Shown here in pieces: positions 47,148 to 55,537 of a stretch of DNA of 64,000 bases. The notes beneath the pieces are model-generated. The model saw only the letters and a program-made list of their open reading frames with translations. It had not been told where the DNA came from and made no database searches. The DNA comes from an uncultured Bacteroidota bacterium. GTDB taxonomy: Bacteria > Bacteroidota > Bacteroidia > Flavobacteriales > Flavobacteriaceae. Position 1 is the first letter of the stretch, and the number at the start of each line of letters is the position of its first letter. The stretch spans positions 1-64,000 of the forward strand of contig CACHNE010000004.1 in NCBI GenBank assembly GCA_902581145.1, written 5' to 3'. Made by a program: the position numbers and the translations under genes.

Positions 47148-47498
47148 TTAATTAATATAATTTGATTTAATAAAATAGTTAATAATTGCTTTTTTCATGA
47201 GAATTGTTTGCTCTCCTGGCTTTAGATTTGGTAATTTTTTAATTAGCTTATAGTGAGGCCAGCCATCTTCATCTACAAAATCAAATTCATAATATCCATA
47301 ATCACTTAATAATTTACAAACAGCTATATGTATAACCTCCATTTTCCTTTGCTTATTAAGTTTTTTTTGAAATTGACCTAATTCCTGTAATCCGATCAAA
47401 AAAATTATTGAATCCAAATCGATTATTTGGTCTTCTGAAAAATCAACAGAAAGTTTATTTTTTAAATTATCCCACTTTATTTTTAACTCAGATTTCAA
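47148..47498 (-). CDS. Small conserved-looking protein of unknown function upstream of pheS
   Basis: A 116-residue, mostly helical, lysine-rich soluble protein that I do not assign to a family. The start is TTG at 47498 (KSELKIKWDNL). Visible features are a central helix LGQFQKKLNKQRKMEVIHIA, an aromatic patch YGYYEFDFVDEDGWPHYKLI and a final PGEQTILMKKAIINYFIK. No signal peptide or membrane segment is present. It sits 28 bases before pheS, so it shares its transcript, and its start is 81 bases from divergent cvpA, in the gap with the TTAACTT inverted repeats. Codon use looks normal for the window. Confidence 0.7.
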   Translation of the reverse strand: MKSELKIKWDNLKNKLSVDFSEDQIIDLDSIIFLIGLQELGQFQKKLNKQRKMEVIHIAVCKLLSDYGYYEFDFVDEDGWPHYKLIKKLPNLKPGEQTILMKKAIINYFIKSNYIN

Positions 47499-47537
47499 TG
47501 CTTAACTTTATTGCAATATTACCTTTACTAATATAAA

Positions 47538-47564
47538 GAAGTTAATATTTATTAAATTAACTTC
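47538..47564. repeat. Perfect 9-bp inverted repeat upstream of cvpA
   Basis: GAAGTTAAT (47538-47546), a nine-base spacer, then ATTAACTTC (47556-47564). A third copy of the core, TTAACTT, is at 47502-47508. It lies between the divergent small gene (start 47498) and cvpA (start 47580), so it could be an operator for either side or a hairpin in the cvpA leader. Confidence 0.55.
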
Positions 47565-47579
47565 AATGAATATTTTATT

Positions 47580-48077
47580 ATGAGTTACCTAGATCTTTTT
47601 TTCGGATTAATAATTGCCTGGGGAGCTTACAGTGGTTTCTCAAAGGGATTAATAAAAGAATTAGCTTCAATAGTAGGAGTTATTGCGGGGATATTCTTAG
47701 CAAAAAATTTCTACCCATACTTAGATTTAAAACTAAAACCGATTTTTGAATCTGACGCAAATTTTATATCCATTCTTTCAGCTACAGTAATTTTTTTGAT
47801 AACAATTATGCTGTTCAAAATTATTGCTAAAATTTTAACAAAACTCTTAAAAATAATTGCACTTGGATTACTAAATAGAATTATTGGATCTGTTTTCGGA
47901 GTTATAAAAACAGTCCTTCTTTTATGTATTTTAGTTTTTATATTTTCATATATAAATAGGCTAATAAGTATAATTGAATCAGAAAAACTTAACCAATCTT
48001 TTTTTTACCCAAAAATTGAAAAAATCAATAATCTAATAATTGAAAGTAATTATAGGGAAAATGGTAATGAGGAATGA
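47580..48077 (+). CDS. cvpA: CvpA-family membrane protein
   Basis: A 165-residue inner-membrane protein with four transmembrane segments, of the CvpA family (named from colicin V production in E. coli). The start has the typical YLDLFFGLIIAWGAYSGFSK, followed by GLIKELASIVGVIAGIFLAK, and further segments include GLLNRIIGSVFGVIKTVLLL. CvpA proteins affect envelope stability in several bacteria, but their mechanism is not settled. The last 28 bases overlap the 3' end of the convergent NTF2-like gene. Confidence 0.88.
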   Translation: MSYLDLFFGLIIAWGAYSGFSKGLIKELASIVGVIAGIFLAKNFYPYLDLKLKPIFESDANFISILSATVIFLITIMLFKIIAKILTKLLKIIALGLLNRIIGSVFGVIKTVLLLCILVFIFSYINRLISIIESEKLNQSFFYPKIEKINNLIIESNYRENGNEE

Positions 48078-48511
48078 TGAAGATCTATTACTAGCTTTCC
48101 ATCATTTAATTTATAACCAAATGTAAATTCCACCTTTACTACATTGTCTGAACCATCCTTGAAAAAGTAATTTCCCATTGCAATAGCTCTACTATCTTCT
48201 ATAATATATCCTGAATTTTCAAAATTTACATCAACCCAGGGCTTCATAGCAAAACCATCATCTTCAGAACAAAAAGAATCATCTCCGCCTAAGAAATATG
48301 ATAATGCCATTTTAAATGTTGGTCTAAATTGTTCAACAGATGCTTTTGTCGGTTTGAATAATACATCATGATTTTCAAAATCATACATTTCATTTAAAAA
48401 TGAAGTAGTGTATTGAATGCACTCCGAATTGTTATGCTTTAAACTTCCGATTCTTATAATTCCTTCGCCCCATTTTTTTTGAGCTTCATGAATTAATTCT
48501 TTTGTTATCAT
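48050..48511 (-). CDS. NTF2-like (CaMKII-association/SnoaL-type fold) protein
   Basis: A 153-residue soluble protein. The arrangement, a helical start (LIHEAQKKWGEGIIRIGSL), then ENHDVLFKPTKA and the final strands VKVEFTFGYKLNDGKLVIDLHHSSLP, matches the NTF2-like fold of the CaMKII association domain and SnoaL-like families, in which the closing HHSS motif is common. A function is not predictable; members are enzymes or ligand-binding pockets. Its ATG overlaps the batE stop (ATGA), making it the last gene of the moxR-Bat operon, which is not usual for that cluster as I know it. Its 3' end overlaps cvpA by 28 bases. Confidence 0.75.
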   Translation of the reverse strand: MITKELIHEAQKKWGEGIIRIGSLKHNNSECIQYTTSFLNEMYDFENHDVLFKPTKASVEQFRPTFKMALSYFLGGDDSFCSEDDGFAMKPWVDVNFENSGYIIEDSRAIAMGNYFFKDGSDNVVKVEFTFGYKLNDGKLVIDLHHSSLPFSL

Positions 48512-49299
48512 ATTATCTTAATTTCTTTATTATTAATCCAGCCTTCTTGACCATTTACTAATTTTATTTTTACCCATTCTTCATTGAAACTATCAATGAT
48601 CTTTACTTTAGTACCTAGATGCAAATTAAGTAAATTCTCACTTCTTTCATTTGGCTCTGCTTTTATTTCAGTTTTTGTTGAAAAGATAATTGCATATTGT
48701 TGAACATAATTTTTTTCATAGGCATGAAAGCTAATCTTCAATGTAGTTCCAATTAGAATAAATAAAACGAATAAAAAAGTAAATGAAGCTCTTTTAAAAT
48801 TAGGTTCTTTTGAAAAGAAATATAAGACAAATAGAACAAGAAAAAGGAATGATAAAATTATTGACATGTAGCTCCATGCAGAAAAACTCAGAACATTTGA
48901 AATTTTATTTAATTGACTTTCAACAAATGGTTCTGGGATTTTTGTTATATCATCAATAATTGCATTATTAACCATTTTTAAATTATTGATTGCATCTTTG
49001 TCGTTAGAATTAAGTTTCAACGATTTTTCGTAAAACAATATACTGTTTGCTATATCATTTAATTTATAAAACGAGTTTCCAAGATTAAAGTAAAGTTCGG
49101 CCGAATGAAATCCTGAATCTAAAATTTGATAATATAGCTCAATTGATTTTTCATATTTTGATTCATTATAAAGATTATTGGCCTCTATGAATTTATCATT
49201 CAAATCAGAAAAATCAGGCTGATCTTGACTGTGAAGATTATTTGAGAAAATCATCACAAAAAGAATAAAAACTACATTATGTAAATATTTCAATATCAT
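48508..49299 (-). CDS. batE: BatE-like TPR and SH3-domain protein
   Basis: A 263-residue envelope protein: signal peptide (LHNVVFILFVMIFSNNLHSQ, about 5-24), TPR repeats (about 35-110, with KSIELYYQILDSGFHSAELY and LYFNLGNSFYKLNDIANS), two membrane segments (about 145-162 and 172-188) and a bacterial SH3 domain at the end (VKIIDSFNEEWVKIKLVNGQ). This layout is that of BatE in the Bacteroides aerotolerance cluster. It probably works in a membrane complex with BatA-D. It lies three bases after batD and overlaps the NTF2-like gene downstream. Confidence 0.9.
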   Translation of the reverse strand: MILKYLHNVVFILFVMIFSNNLHSQDQPDFSDLNDKFIEANNLYNESKYEKSIELYYQILDSGFHSAELYFNLGNSFYKLNDIANSILFYEKSLKLNSNDKDAINNLKMVNNAIIDDITKIPEPFVESQLNKISNVLSFSAWSYMSIILSFLFLVLFVLYFFSKEPNFKRASFTFLFVLFILIGTTLKISFHAYEKNYVQQYAIIFSTKTEIKAEPNERSENLLNLHLGTKVKIIDSFNEEWVKIKLVNGQEGWINNKEIKII

Positions 49300-49302
49300 T
49301 AT

Positions 49303-51060
49303 CTAATATTTTTCAAGCTGCTCAATAAATTGTTTTGTCTTATTATAATCATCGCTCATTGCATCTATATTTAAAGGAGTGTATCTGGCAAGTTGACAAT
49401 TTTCAAAAATCTCAAATAATAAATCAACTGTGTTTTTTTCTACATTCATTTGCTCAAGCTTAATTTGAATAACTTCATTTTTAAAATCAGAATTCTTAAC
49501 TTTTAGCTTTGTCTTTAAGTATATTGTTAATGCTTTGTCAATAGATTCATAAAATTTTTCTTTGTTTCCAATTAGGACCTTTGACTCATCTAATAGTTTA
49601 TTTGTTTTATTTCGGGCAAGCTTTAATTCGTCAATCTTTTTTGAGTTATAGTTCCTAATAAACTTAGTTACAATTATAATTATAAAACAGATTATTAATG
49701 GTGTAATTAGTAAAATCCAATAGAAAATTGAATTAAAAAAAATACCATCGTTTACTTTTGAAAATTTTGTTTTGGTTTTAAAGGATGAGAATTGACTCTC
49801 AGATAATTGAATTTTATTTGTTTTAATATTCTCAGAGTTATCCTCAGAATCTAAGGAAGATTTGTAAACTCCTTCAACATCTATAAAAATCGGATCTGAA
49901 TAAATGGTTTTATAATCTTCTAACTCAGGATCAAAAAACGAAAATTTTGTTTGTGGGATTGTATACTTTCCAGGGTTATTGGGCACAACTGTGTATTTAT
50001 TGTTTATTTTTCCCTTAATTCCGTTAGATCTAACCGAAACATTTGATATTTTTTCGGGCTCGTATACCTCTAACGATACTGGTAAAGATATCTTTGGATC
50101 ATCAAATAAATTAAAATTACCTTTTCCAGAAACAATCAAACTTAATTGAAATGCCTCATCTAATAACAATTCTTTTTTATCTGATTTAATCTCAAAATTA
50201 AAGTTCCCAACAGCGCCAGAAAAATCCAATGGCTTATTGTTAAGTGGTAATGGCTTAACATCAATAGTTGAGCTTCCAGAGGAAACAGTTTTGTTTACAC
50301 TAGATGATATAAGATTTCCAAAAAAATCTCTCCTGTTTGAAGGAACCTGAACAGAAATATCTAAAGTTAATGGCTCAATTTTTAACTTACCTGTTTTCTG
50401 AGGATACAATAATGTTCTTCGTAATACAACATATCTGTAAGGTTCACCTTTATATGTGCCATTTTGAACATTCAGTGACTTAATATCAATATTATTACTC
50501 CAAAAATTAGCATATCTTGGAGCTTCCAATTCTCTCCAATTATCAACCCCAGTATCTGGTGCAACATAGAGCTTATAGATGACTGAGACTGCCTCGTTTA
50601 AAAAAGGATTGTTATCGGATAACTCCGCAACTAAGTGTATCTTTTTATCTGCAATGTAATTTGGATCATTAGGATTTGTTGGTTTATCAACGGCAGATGT
50701 TACAATAATTTGAACGGGAAGAGTTTTATAAATTTCCCCGTCTACTTCAATGGAGGCCTGACCAATTTCAAAAGAGCCTTTTTCAATTGGAGATAAAAAA
50801 TATGAATAAGTTTTGGAGTATGATCTTTTACCGTTAATCCAAGAATTTCTGATTGATTGGCTTGGACCCCCAACAATTCTGAAGTTTTCAAAAGTTGGGG
50901 GTATAAAATTGTCACCATCTTTGTCAACCGAAAACTCTACTTTTACTCTTTCATTTAAACCCAATTGATTCTTACTCAATTTTGTGGTAAAATTAACTTG
51001 TGAAAAGGCTGAAAAGCCAATCAAGAAAACAATTATATGTATAAATTTATTTCTAAACAT
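49303..51060 (-). CDS. batD: BatD-like protein
   Basis: A 585-residue protein of the BatD family (oxygen tolerance). Signal peptide MFRNKFIHIIVFLIGFSAFS, then beta-sandwich repeats with LSKNQLGLNERVKVEFSVDK, NPFLNEAVSVIYKLYV and the LLDEAFQLSLIVSGKGNFNL type repeats, one membrane segment near residues 440-460 (YWILLITPLIICFIIIIV), and a cytoplasmic helical tail (LDESKVLIGNKEKFYESIDK). The family is found beside MoxR and VWA proteins and contributes to a membrane complex. The ATG overlaps the batC stop by one base. Confidence 0.92.
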   Translation of the reverse strand: MFRNKFIHIIVFLIGFSAFSQVNFTTKLSKNQLGLNERVKVEFSVDKDGDNFIPPTFENFRIVGGPSQSIRNSWINGKRSYSKTYSYFLSPIEKGSFEIGQASIEVDGEIYKTLPVQIIVTSAVDKPTNPNDPNYIADKKIHLVAELSDNNPFLNEAVSVIYKLYVAPDTGVDNWRELEAPRYANFWSNNIDIKSLNVQNGTYKGEPYRYVVLRRTLLYPQKTGKLKIEPLTLDISVQVPSNRRDFFGNLISSSVNKTVSSGSSTIDVKPLPLNNKPLDFSGAVGNFNFEIKSDKKELLLDEAFQLSLIVSGKGNFNLFDDPKISLPVSLEVYEPEKISNVSVRSNGIKGKINNKYTVVPNNPGKYTIPQTKFSFFDPELEDYKTIYSDPIFIDVEGVYKSSLDSEDNSENIKTNKIQLSESQFSSFKTKTKFSKVNDGIFFNSIFYWILLITPLIICFIIIIVTKFIRNYNSKKIDELKLARNKTNKLLDESKVLIGNKEKFYESIDKALTIYLKTKLKVKNSDFKNEVIQIKLEQMNVEKNTVDLLFEIFENCQLARYTPLNIDAMSDDYNKTKQFIEQLEKY

Positions 51061-51887
51061 TACCAGTCTTTTTCAGAAACAACTTTTGTGCCTTTTTGTT
51101 TCTTATCATTCACTTTTGCTTGAACTTTCTTTTCAGCATTTTCCATAGCCTTCAATAAATTTTTAATCTGTTGGGGAGAAAGTTTTGATTGTTGATTCTT
51201 GTTTTCTTTAGGTTTATCAGACTTATTATCATCCTTGTTTTGATCGTTCTTATTTTGATTGTCTTTATTCTCACTATCATTATTCTGATCATCTTTGTTT
51301 TGATCGTCTTTACTCTTATTATCCTTATTCTGATCGTCTTTGTTTTGATCGTCTTTACTTTCATTATCCTTGTTCTGATCATCTTTGTTTTGATCATCAT
51401 TACTCTCATTATCCTTGTTCTGATCATCTTTGTTTTGATCATCATTTTGCTGTTCCTCTTCACACTTCTTAGCCAGTGCTAAATTGTAACGAGTTTCATC
51501 ATCGCTGGGGTCATTTCTCAAAGCATTTTTGTACGCTAATACTGCTTCAGAACACATTTCTTTTTTCATTAGAGAGTTGCCCAAATTGTGAAAAGCTTTA
51601 TGCTTTTCAGATTTATTTTTTGCAAGTTTGGTTGATTCAATTTGTCTTGAAATTGCTTCGTCATATAGACCTTCGCTGTAATATTTATTAGATAAATTGA
51701 ATGTGGCTCTTAAGTCGCTTAGTGAATCATCAATAGCAACTCTAAAATTCTTTTCAGCTTCCTCAAAGTTATTTTCAATAAACTTATTTCCTTTGTTATA
51801 AAATTTAGCATAATTTTCAGACTGAGCATAAATATTATATGATGCCAGAATGGAAACAAAAAAGCAAAAAAGTATATTATTTTTCAT
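51060..51887 (-). CDS. batC: BatC-like TPR protein with DQNKD repeat tract
   Basis: A 275-residue exported protein: signal peptide (about 1-21), TPR repeats (about 25-140, with NFEEAEKNFRVAIDD, KAFHNLGNSLMKKEM and EAVLAYKNALRNDPSDDE), then a hydrophilic low-complexity tract (about 148-222) built from 15-residue units of the kind NDDQNKDDQNKDNES. The C-terminal helix (SKLSPQQIKNLLKAMENAEK) is typical of this family. The TPR part should bind the Bat partners; the tract is a flexible acidic-and-basic linker. It overlaps batB by 11 bases and batD by one. Confidence 0.88.
   Translation of the reverse strand: MKNNILFCFFVSILASYNIYAQSENYAKFYNKGNKFIENNFEEAEKNFRVAIDDSLSDLRATFNLSNKYYSEGLYDEAISRQIESTKLAKNKSEKHKAFHNLGNSLMKKEMCSEAVLAYKNALRNDPSDDETRYNLALAKKCEEEQQNDDQNKDDQNKDNESNDDQNKDDQNKDNESKDDQNKDDQNKDNKSKDDQNKDDQNNDSENKDNQNKNDQNKDDNKSDKPKENKNQQSKLSPQQIKNLLKAMENAEKKVQAKVNDKKQKGTKVVSEKDW
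51222..51446 (-). repeat. 45-bp tandem repeat tract inside batC
   Basis: About five degenerate copies of a 45-base unit encoding NDDQNKDDQNKDNES-like residues (residues 148-222 of BatC). The DNA copies differ by a few bases, with gatcatc/gatcgtc alternation, so the tract arose by unit duplication and drift. Such a tract could vary in copy number between strains. Confidence 0.85.
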
Positions 51888-52911
51888 TGAATAAATTTAA
51901 GTTTTTTAGCCATATAGTTTTACCATCCCTCATGAAAATATCGATAACTATCAATACGAATCCAATCAAGATAAACCACTGAAATTGGTCTTTAAATTCA
52001 GAAAATTTTTGTGTATCAAATTCTTTTTTTTCAGTGTTTTCTAAAATTTCAATTACCTCATTTATCACATTTTCAGTTACAGAACCATCTATATATTTTC
52101 CTTTGGTTTTATCAGAAATATTCTCAAGATAATTTTTATTAAGTTTTGTAATAACCACCTCTCCATTGATATCTTTTTTATAGCTCATTACAATTCCATT
52201 TTTTTTAATTGGAATAGGTGAGCCCTTTTCTGTTCCGACACCAATCGAGTAAATGGTAATGTTATTTTTTGCAGCTAAGTCTGCCATTTCATAGGATAAA
52301 TCATTATGATCCTCTCCATCTGAAACAATAAATAATAACCGCTCTGTTGACTGGTCTTGATCAAAATAAGTAGAAGATAATCGGATAGCTTCATCAATGG
52401 CAGTACCTTGTGATGAAAGCATATCAGTATTCATATTTTGCAAAAACATTTTAGCTGATGAATAGTCAGTGGTTAATGGTAGTTGAGGAAAAGCCTTGCC
52501 AGCATAAGCTACAATACCAATTCTGTCACCACCCAGATTATTTATAACTTGGCCTACTAGCTGCTTAGATTTTTCTATTCTACTAGGAGCTATATCTTCA
52601 GCAAGCATACTTTTAGAAACATCCACTGCAAAAACTATATCAACTCCTAGTCTTTGAAAAGTCTCAATCTTAGTTCCAATTTTAGGATTAATCATAGCGA
52701 TTATAAACATTGAAATCCCAACTATCATAAAAAATATTTTTATGATAGGTTTTAGATTTGAAATGTTTGGGCTTAATCTTTCCAAATTGGACTTTGAGAA
52801 AAATAATTTCTGAGTTTTTATTTTCCAAGCTCTGTCAGAAATAAACAGTATGCTGATTAAAATAATCAACAAAAACAACCAAGACCATGATATGTTTTCT
52901 AATTCATACAT
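51877..52911 (-). CDS. batB: BatB-like VWA membrane protein
   Basis: A 344-residue protein with two N-terminal membrane segments (about 10-25 and 57-75), a von Willebrand A domain (about 85-285) and one C-terminal membrane segment (FQWFILIGFVLIVIDIFM). The MIDAS metal-site motif DxSxS is intact in FAVDVSKSMLAEDI, followed by ERLLFIVSDGEDHNDL. VWA-BatA and VWA-BatB are thought to face the periplasm and assemble together, loaded by MoxR. It overlaps batA by one base and batC by 11, in the middle of the operon. Confidence 0.92.
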   Translation of the reverse strand: MYELENISWSWLFLLIILISILFISDRAWKIKTQKLFFSKSNLERLSPNISNLKPIIKIFFMIVGISMFIIAMINPKIGTKIETFQRLGVDIVFAVDVSKSMLAEDIAPSRIEKSKQLVGQVINNLGGDRIGIVAYAGKAFPQLPLTTDYSSAKMFLQNMNTDMLSSQGTAIDEAIRLSSTYFDQDQSTERLLFIVSDGEDHNDLSYEMADLAAKNNITIYSIGVGTEKGSPIPIKKNGIVMSYKKDINGEVVITKLNKNYLENISDKTKGKYIDGSVTENVINEVIEILENTEKKEFDTQKFSEFKDQFQWFILIGFVLIVIDIFMRDGKTIWLKNLNLFNEK

Positions 52912-53909
52912 TATATAAAACTTCTTAGTATTGTTAATTTCATAATCATCTCAAATGCAATTAATATAATTGCGGGTAGAAGGAAGTATCTAAACTTCTC
53001 GTCAACTGAATAATATTTAAACTCCTCTATCTCTGTCTTTTCTAACTCATCAATATCTGAATAAATTTCTTTTAGTGTTTCATTGTCTGTGGCTCTAAAA
53101 TATTTTCCTCCGGTCATTTCAGAAATTTGAGTAAGTAAGTTTTCGTCAATTTCAACCTGAACATTTGCATAATTAAATTTTCCTCTTGCATCAATACCAA
53201 CCGGGGATAATGCAAGACCATTTGTTCCCAATCCTATAGAATATATCTTAATTTGAAATTCTTTTGCTAACTCAGCTGCTGTTATAGGGTCAATAAATCC
53301 TGCATTATTTACTCCATCAGTCAAAAGAATAATTACCTTGCTTTTAGCCTTACTGTCTTTTATTCTATTTACGGAAGTTGCTAGTCCCATTCCAATTGCG
53401 GTTCCACCTTCAATAATATTATTGTATTTTATATCCCTAAGAGATCTTAATGTTATATTCTTATCAGACGTGAGCGGAGTTTTTGTATAACTTTCACCAG
53501 CATATTCAACCAGCCCTATTCTGTCTGAAACTCTATTTTTAATAAATTCGTCAGCAACATTTTTTAATGCATCAAGCCTGTTTGGTTTTAAATCTTTTGC
53601 CAACATACTTGCAGAAACATCAATTGCCATTATTATATCGATACCACTATTTGTTTTTACTCTAGTTGATGTATCAATTACTTGTGGTCTTGCTAGAGCA
53701 ATAATGACTAATATTAATGAAATCAACCTTAAAAATTTGAATGTTGATTTTAGTTTTGAATAGAAGTTTCCTGAATCACCAAAGGCTTCTGAATTAGAAA
53801 ATTTAATCGAGTTTGTTAAATTATCACTCTTTAGGAAATTCCATAAGACTATTAAAGGAATAATAGCCAATAAAATAAAGTACTCTGGATTTAAAAATTC
53901 TAAATTCAT
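52911..53909 (-). CDS. batA: BatA-like VWA membrane protein
   Basis: A 332-residue paralogue of BatB: N-terminal membrane segments (about 10-25 and 55-75), VWA domain (about 88-290) with an intact MIDAS motif in IMAIDVSASMLAKDL and VIILLTDGVNNAGFID, and a C-terminal membrane segment (YFLLPAIILIAFEMIM). The region IDPITAAELAKEFQIKIYSI and ISEMTGGKYFRATDNETLKEI matches the Bat VWA family. It is preceded by an unnamed 543-residue membrane protein, overlapping by four bases, and followed by batB, overlapping by one. Confidence 0.93.
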   Translation of the reverse strand: MNLEFLNPEYFILLAIIPLIVLWNFLKSDNLTNSIKFSNSEAFGDSGNFYSKLKSTFKFLRLISLILVIIALARPQVIDTSTRVKTNSGIDIIMAIDVSASMLAKDLKPNRLDALKNVADEFIKNRVSDRIGLVEYAGESYTKTPLTSDKNITLRSLRDIKYNNIIEGGTAIGMGLATSVNRIKDSKAKSKVIILLTDGVNNAGFIDPITAAELAKEFQIKIYSIGLGTNGLALSPVGIDARGKFNYANVQVEIDENLLTQISEMTGGKYFRATDNETLKEIYSDIDELEKTEIEEFKYYSVDEKFRYFLLPAIILIAFEMIMKLTILRSFI

Positions 53910-55537
53910 TTTTCTTCTTCTTTTAATACTTCAATTGACTTAATAATTCTTTCTCTAATCTCATCAACATATCTTTTTTCATGTGTTAAAAGAATTGCTG
54001 TTTTAAATCCTGTTTCTGTTAAAAAACCAATAACATTATAATTTCCAGATTTATACTTCTTATCACTTATTTTAAAATCTGAAGTTCCTGAAATAAGTAG
54101 ACCTTTTCCTTTATTTTTTGTTTCAAATTCCTCATACTTTACAAGCATATTTTGAAGTCCCCTACTTTCTAAATCATCCAAACTTGAATCTAAAATTGAT
54201 TGGAAATTTTGTGGTTCAATCTTCGATTGAGAGGAATAGTTTGAGACAAAAAATTCAATAGATTGATTTGAATTCGAGAAATAAAATTGAGATTCCATTT
54301 TATAATCATCATATAAAAACTCATTGTCGTTATTTAATCTTACCAAAGCATCAGGAGTTTCAGCAAATACTCCAGGAGACCCATATTCGGATTTTACCCA
54401 AATTTTATTTAGCAATCTAAGGTTTTTATTAAATGTTATCCTATCTAACGAATATTGAAAACCATTTATAAAACCTGAAAAAATAAACAATAAGAAAATT
54501 AAAGAAGCAGCTGAAATTGAAACAATTTTTAGTCTTTCATTTCTCAACTTCTTCTCTGCTTGTTTTTGATAATTTAAATTTTTTAGTTTTTCCTCTTCAC
54601 TGGGTTCAGGTAGTAATTGTGAAAAAAGTTGAACCTCATCATTAATTATGCTAAGGTCATTTTGAATTACATTTTTTTCAGGAAGAAATTTTGCAAACTT
54701 TACCAAGTCTGCTCTTTTAAAAACATCTTCAATTCTATTGATAGATTTCTTTGAAATATTAAAAGAATTTATTTCGCTTAAGTTTTCTAGTTTTAAGATT
54801 AGCTCACCTGTAGTACTTTCTAAGGCTCTTTCATATACTTCTTTTTCAAAAAAACTTCTTAATGCATATGTTAATTCAGAATAAAAAAACTTAATATCTA
54901 ATTTCGAATCAAGATTAATTTTTTCTAAATCACTTAATCTTTTCTTAATTAATTCAATAGGTCTTAATGCAGGTTTAATATTTAATAGTGGATTAAAAAA
55001 ATCGACAAGTTGTCTTCTGAAAAAAAGTAAAATCAGGATTAAAAAAAGAGTGAATAGAATAATTGGGTAATTATTCATTAAACGAAGTTTGAAAATTTCT
55101 AATGTTGAAAACTTATCGAATGATGGCTTTATATCGTAGAGACCTTGCTTAGTAGTGTCAACTTCAACTAAATTAACTAAGATTTTTTTTGAGTCAGTAG
55201 AAAATAATTTATCTCCAATTTGAATCTTTATTTTTGGAATGATATATTCTCCTTCATCAAATGATGTAATACCATATTTCTTTGAAAATAAAAAACCCTC
55301 TTCAACCTCAGTTGTATCAATCTGATATTCTGAAATTAATTCGAAAGGCACAAACGAAGTTGAATCTGGAAAAATAATATTTTCCACCCTTTCAGAACTG
55401 ACATCAATTGTATAAATAAGTTCTTTTCCTATTAATGTTGAATCAGATTCAACAGAAGCAGTAACATTTTGTGAAATGGATATAACGCTTTGTAAAAAAA
55501 CAAAACAAAAAATTAAAATATTGAGAAATAGTTTCAT
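53906..55537 (-). CDS. Unnamed two-membrane-segment protein of the moxR-Bat operon
   Basis: A 543-residue protein between the DUF58 gene and batA. It has a signal peptide (MKLFLNILIFCFVFLQSVIS), a BatD-like beta domain (about 25-135, with DSTLIGKELIYTIDVSSERV and IIPKIKIQIGDKLFS), a membrane segment near 155-172 (IILFTLFLILILLFF), a helical DUF4129-like part (about 185-320), a second membrane segment (about 332-350) and a C-terminal soluble domain. I do not know a gene name for it. It overlaps both neighbours by four bases (ATGA), so it must be a member of the same complex or its assembly. Confidence 0.8.
   Translation of the reverse strand: MKLFLNILIFCFVFLQSVISISQNVTASVESDSTLIGKELIYTIDVSSERVENIIFPDSTSFVPFELISEYQIDTTEVEEGFLFSKKYGITSFDEGEYIIPKIKIQIGDKLFSTDSKKILVNLVEVDTTKQGLYDIKPSFDKFSTLEIFKLRLMNNYPIILFTLFLILILLFFRRQLVDFFNPLLNIKPALRPIELIKKRLSDLEKINLDSKLDIKFFYSELTYALRSFFEKEVYERALESTTGELILKLENLSEINSFNISKKSINRIEDVFKRADLVKFAKFLPEKNVIQNDLSIINDEVQLFSQLLPEPSEEEKLKNLNYQKQAEKKLRNERLKIVSISAASLIFLLFIFSGFINGFQYSLDRITFNKNLRLLNKIWVKSEYGSPGVFAETPDALVRLNNDNEFLYDDYKMESQFYFSNSNQSIEFFVSNYSSQSKIEPQNFQSILDSSLDDLESRGLQNMLVKYEEFETKNKGKGLLISGTSDFKISDKKYKSGNYNVIGFLTETGFKTAILLTHEKRYVDEIRERIIKSIEVLKEEEK

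Noticed and set aside
51222-51446. CRISPR-like periodic repeat
   Set aside because: The units are adjacent, without spacers, degenerate and in frame within batC; a coding tandem repeat.
51152-51463. Second minus-strand open frame of 103 residues rich in Lys, Ile, Met and Thr
   Set aside because: Shadow of the same repeat tract in another frame of batC.
51189-51482. Plus-strand open frame of 97 residues, almost entirely Leu/Ile/Val
   Set aside because: It is the antisense reading of the DQNKD repeat tract in batC, and its hydrophobic pattern follows from the repeated codons; not a gene.
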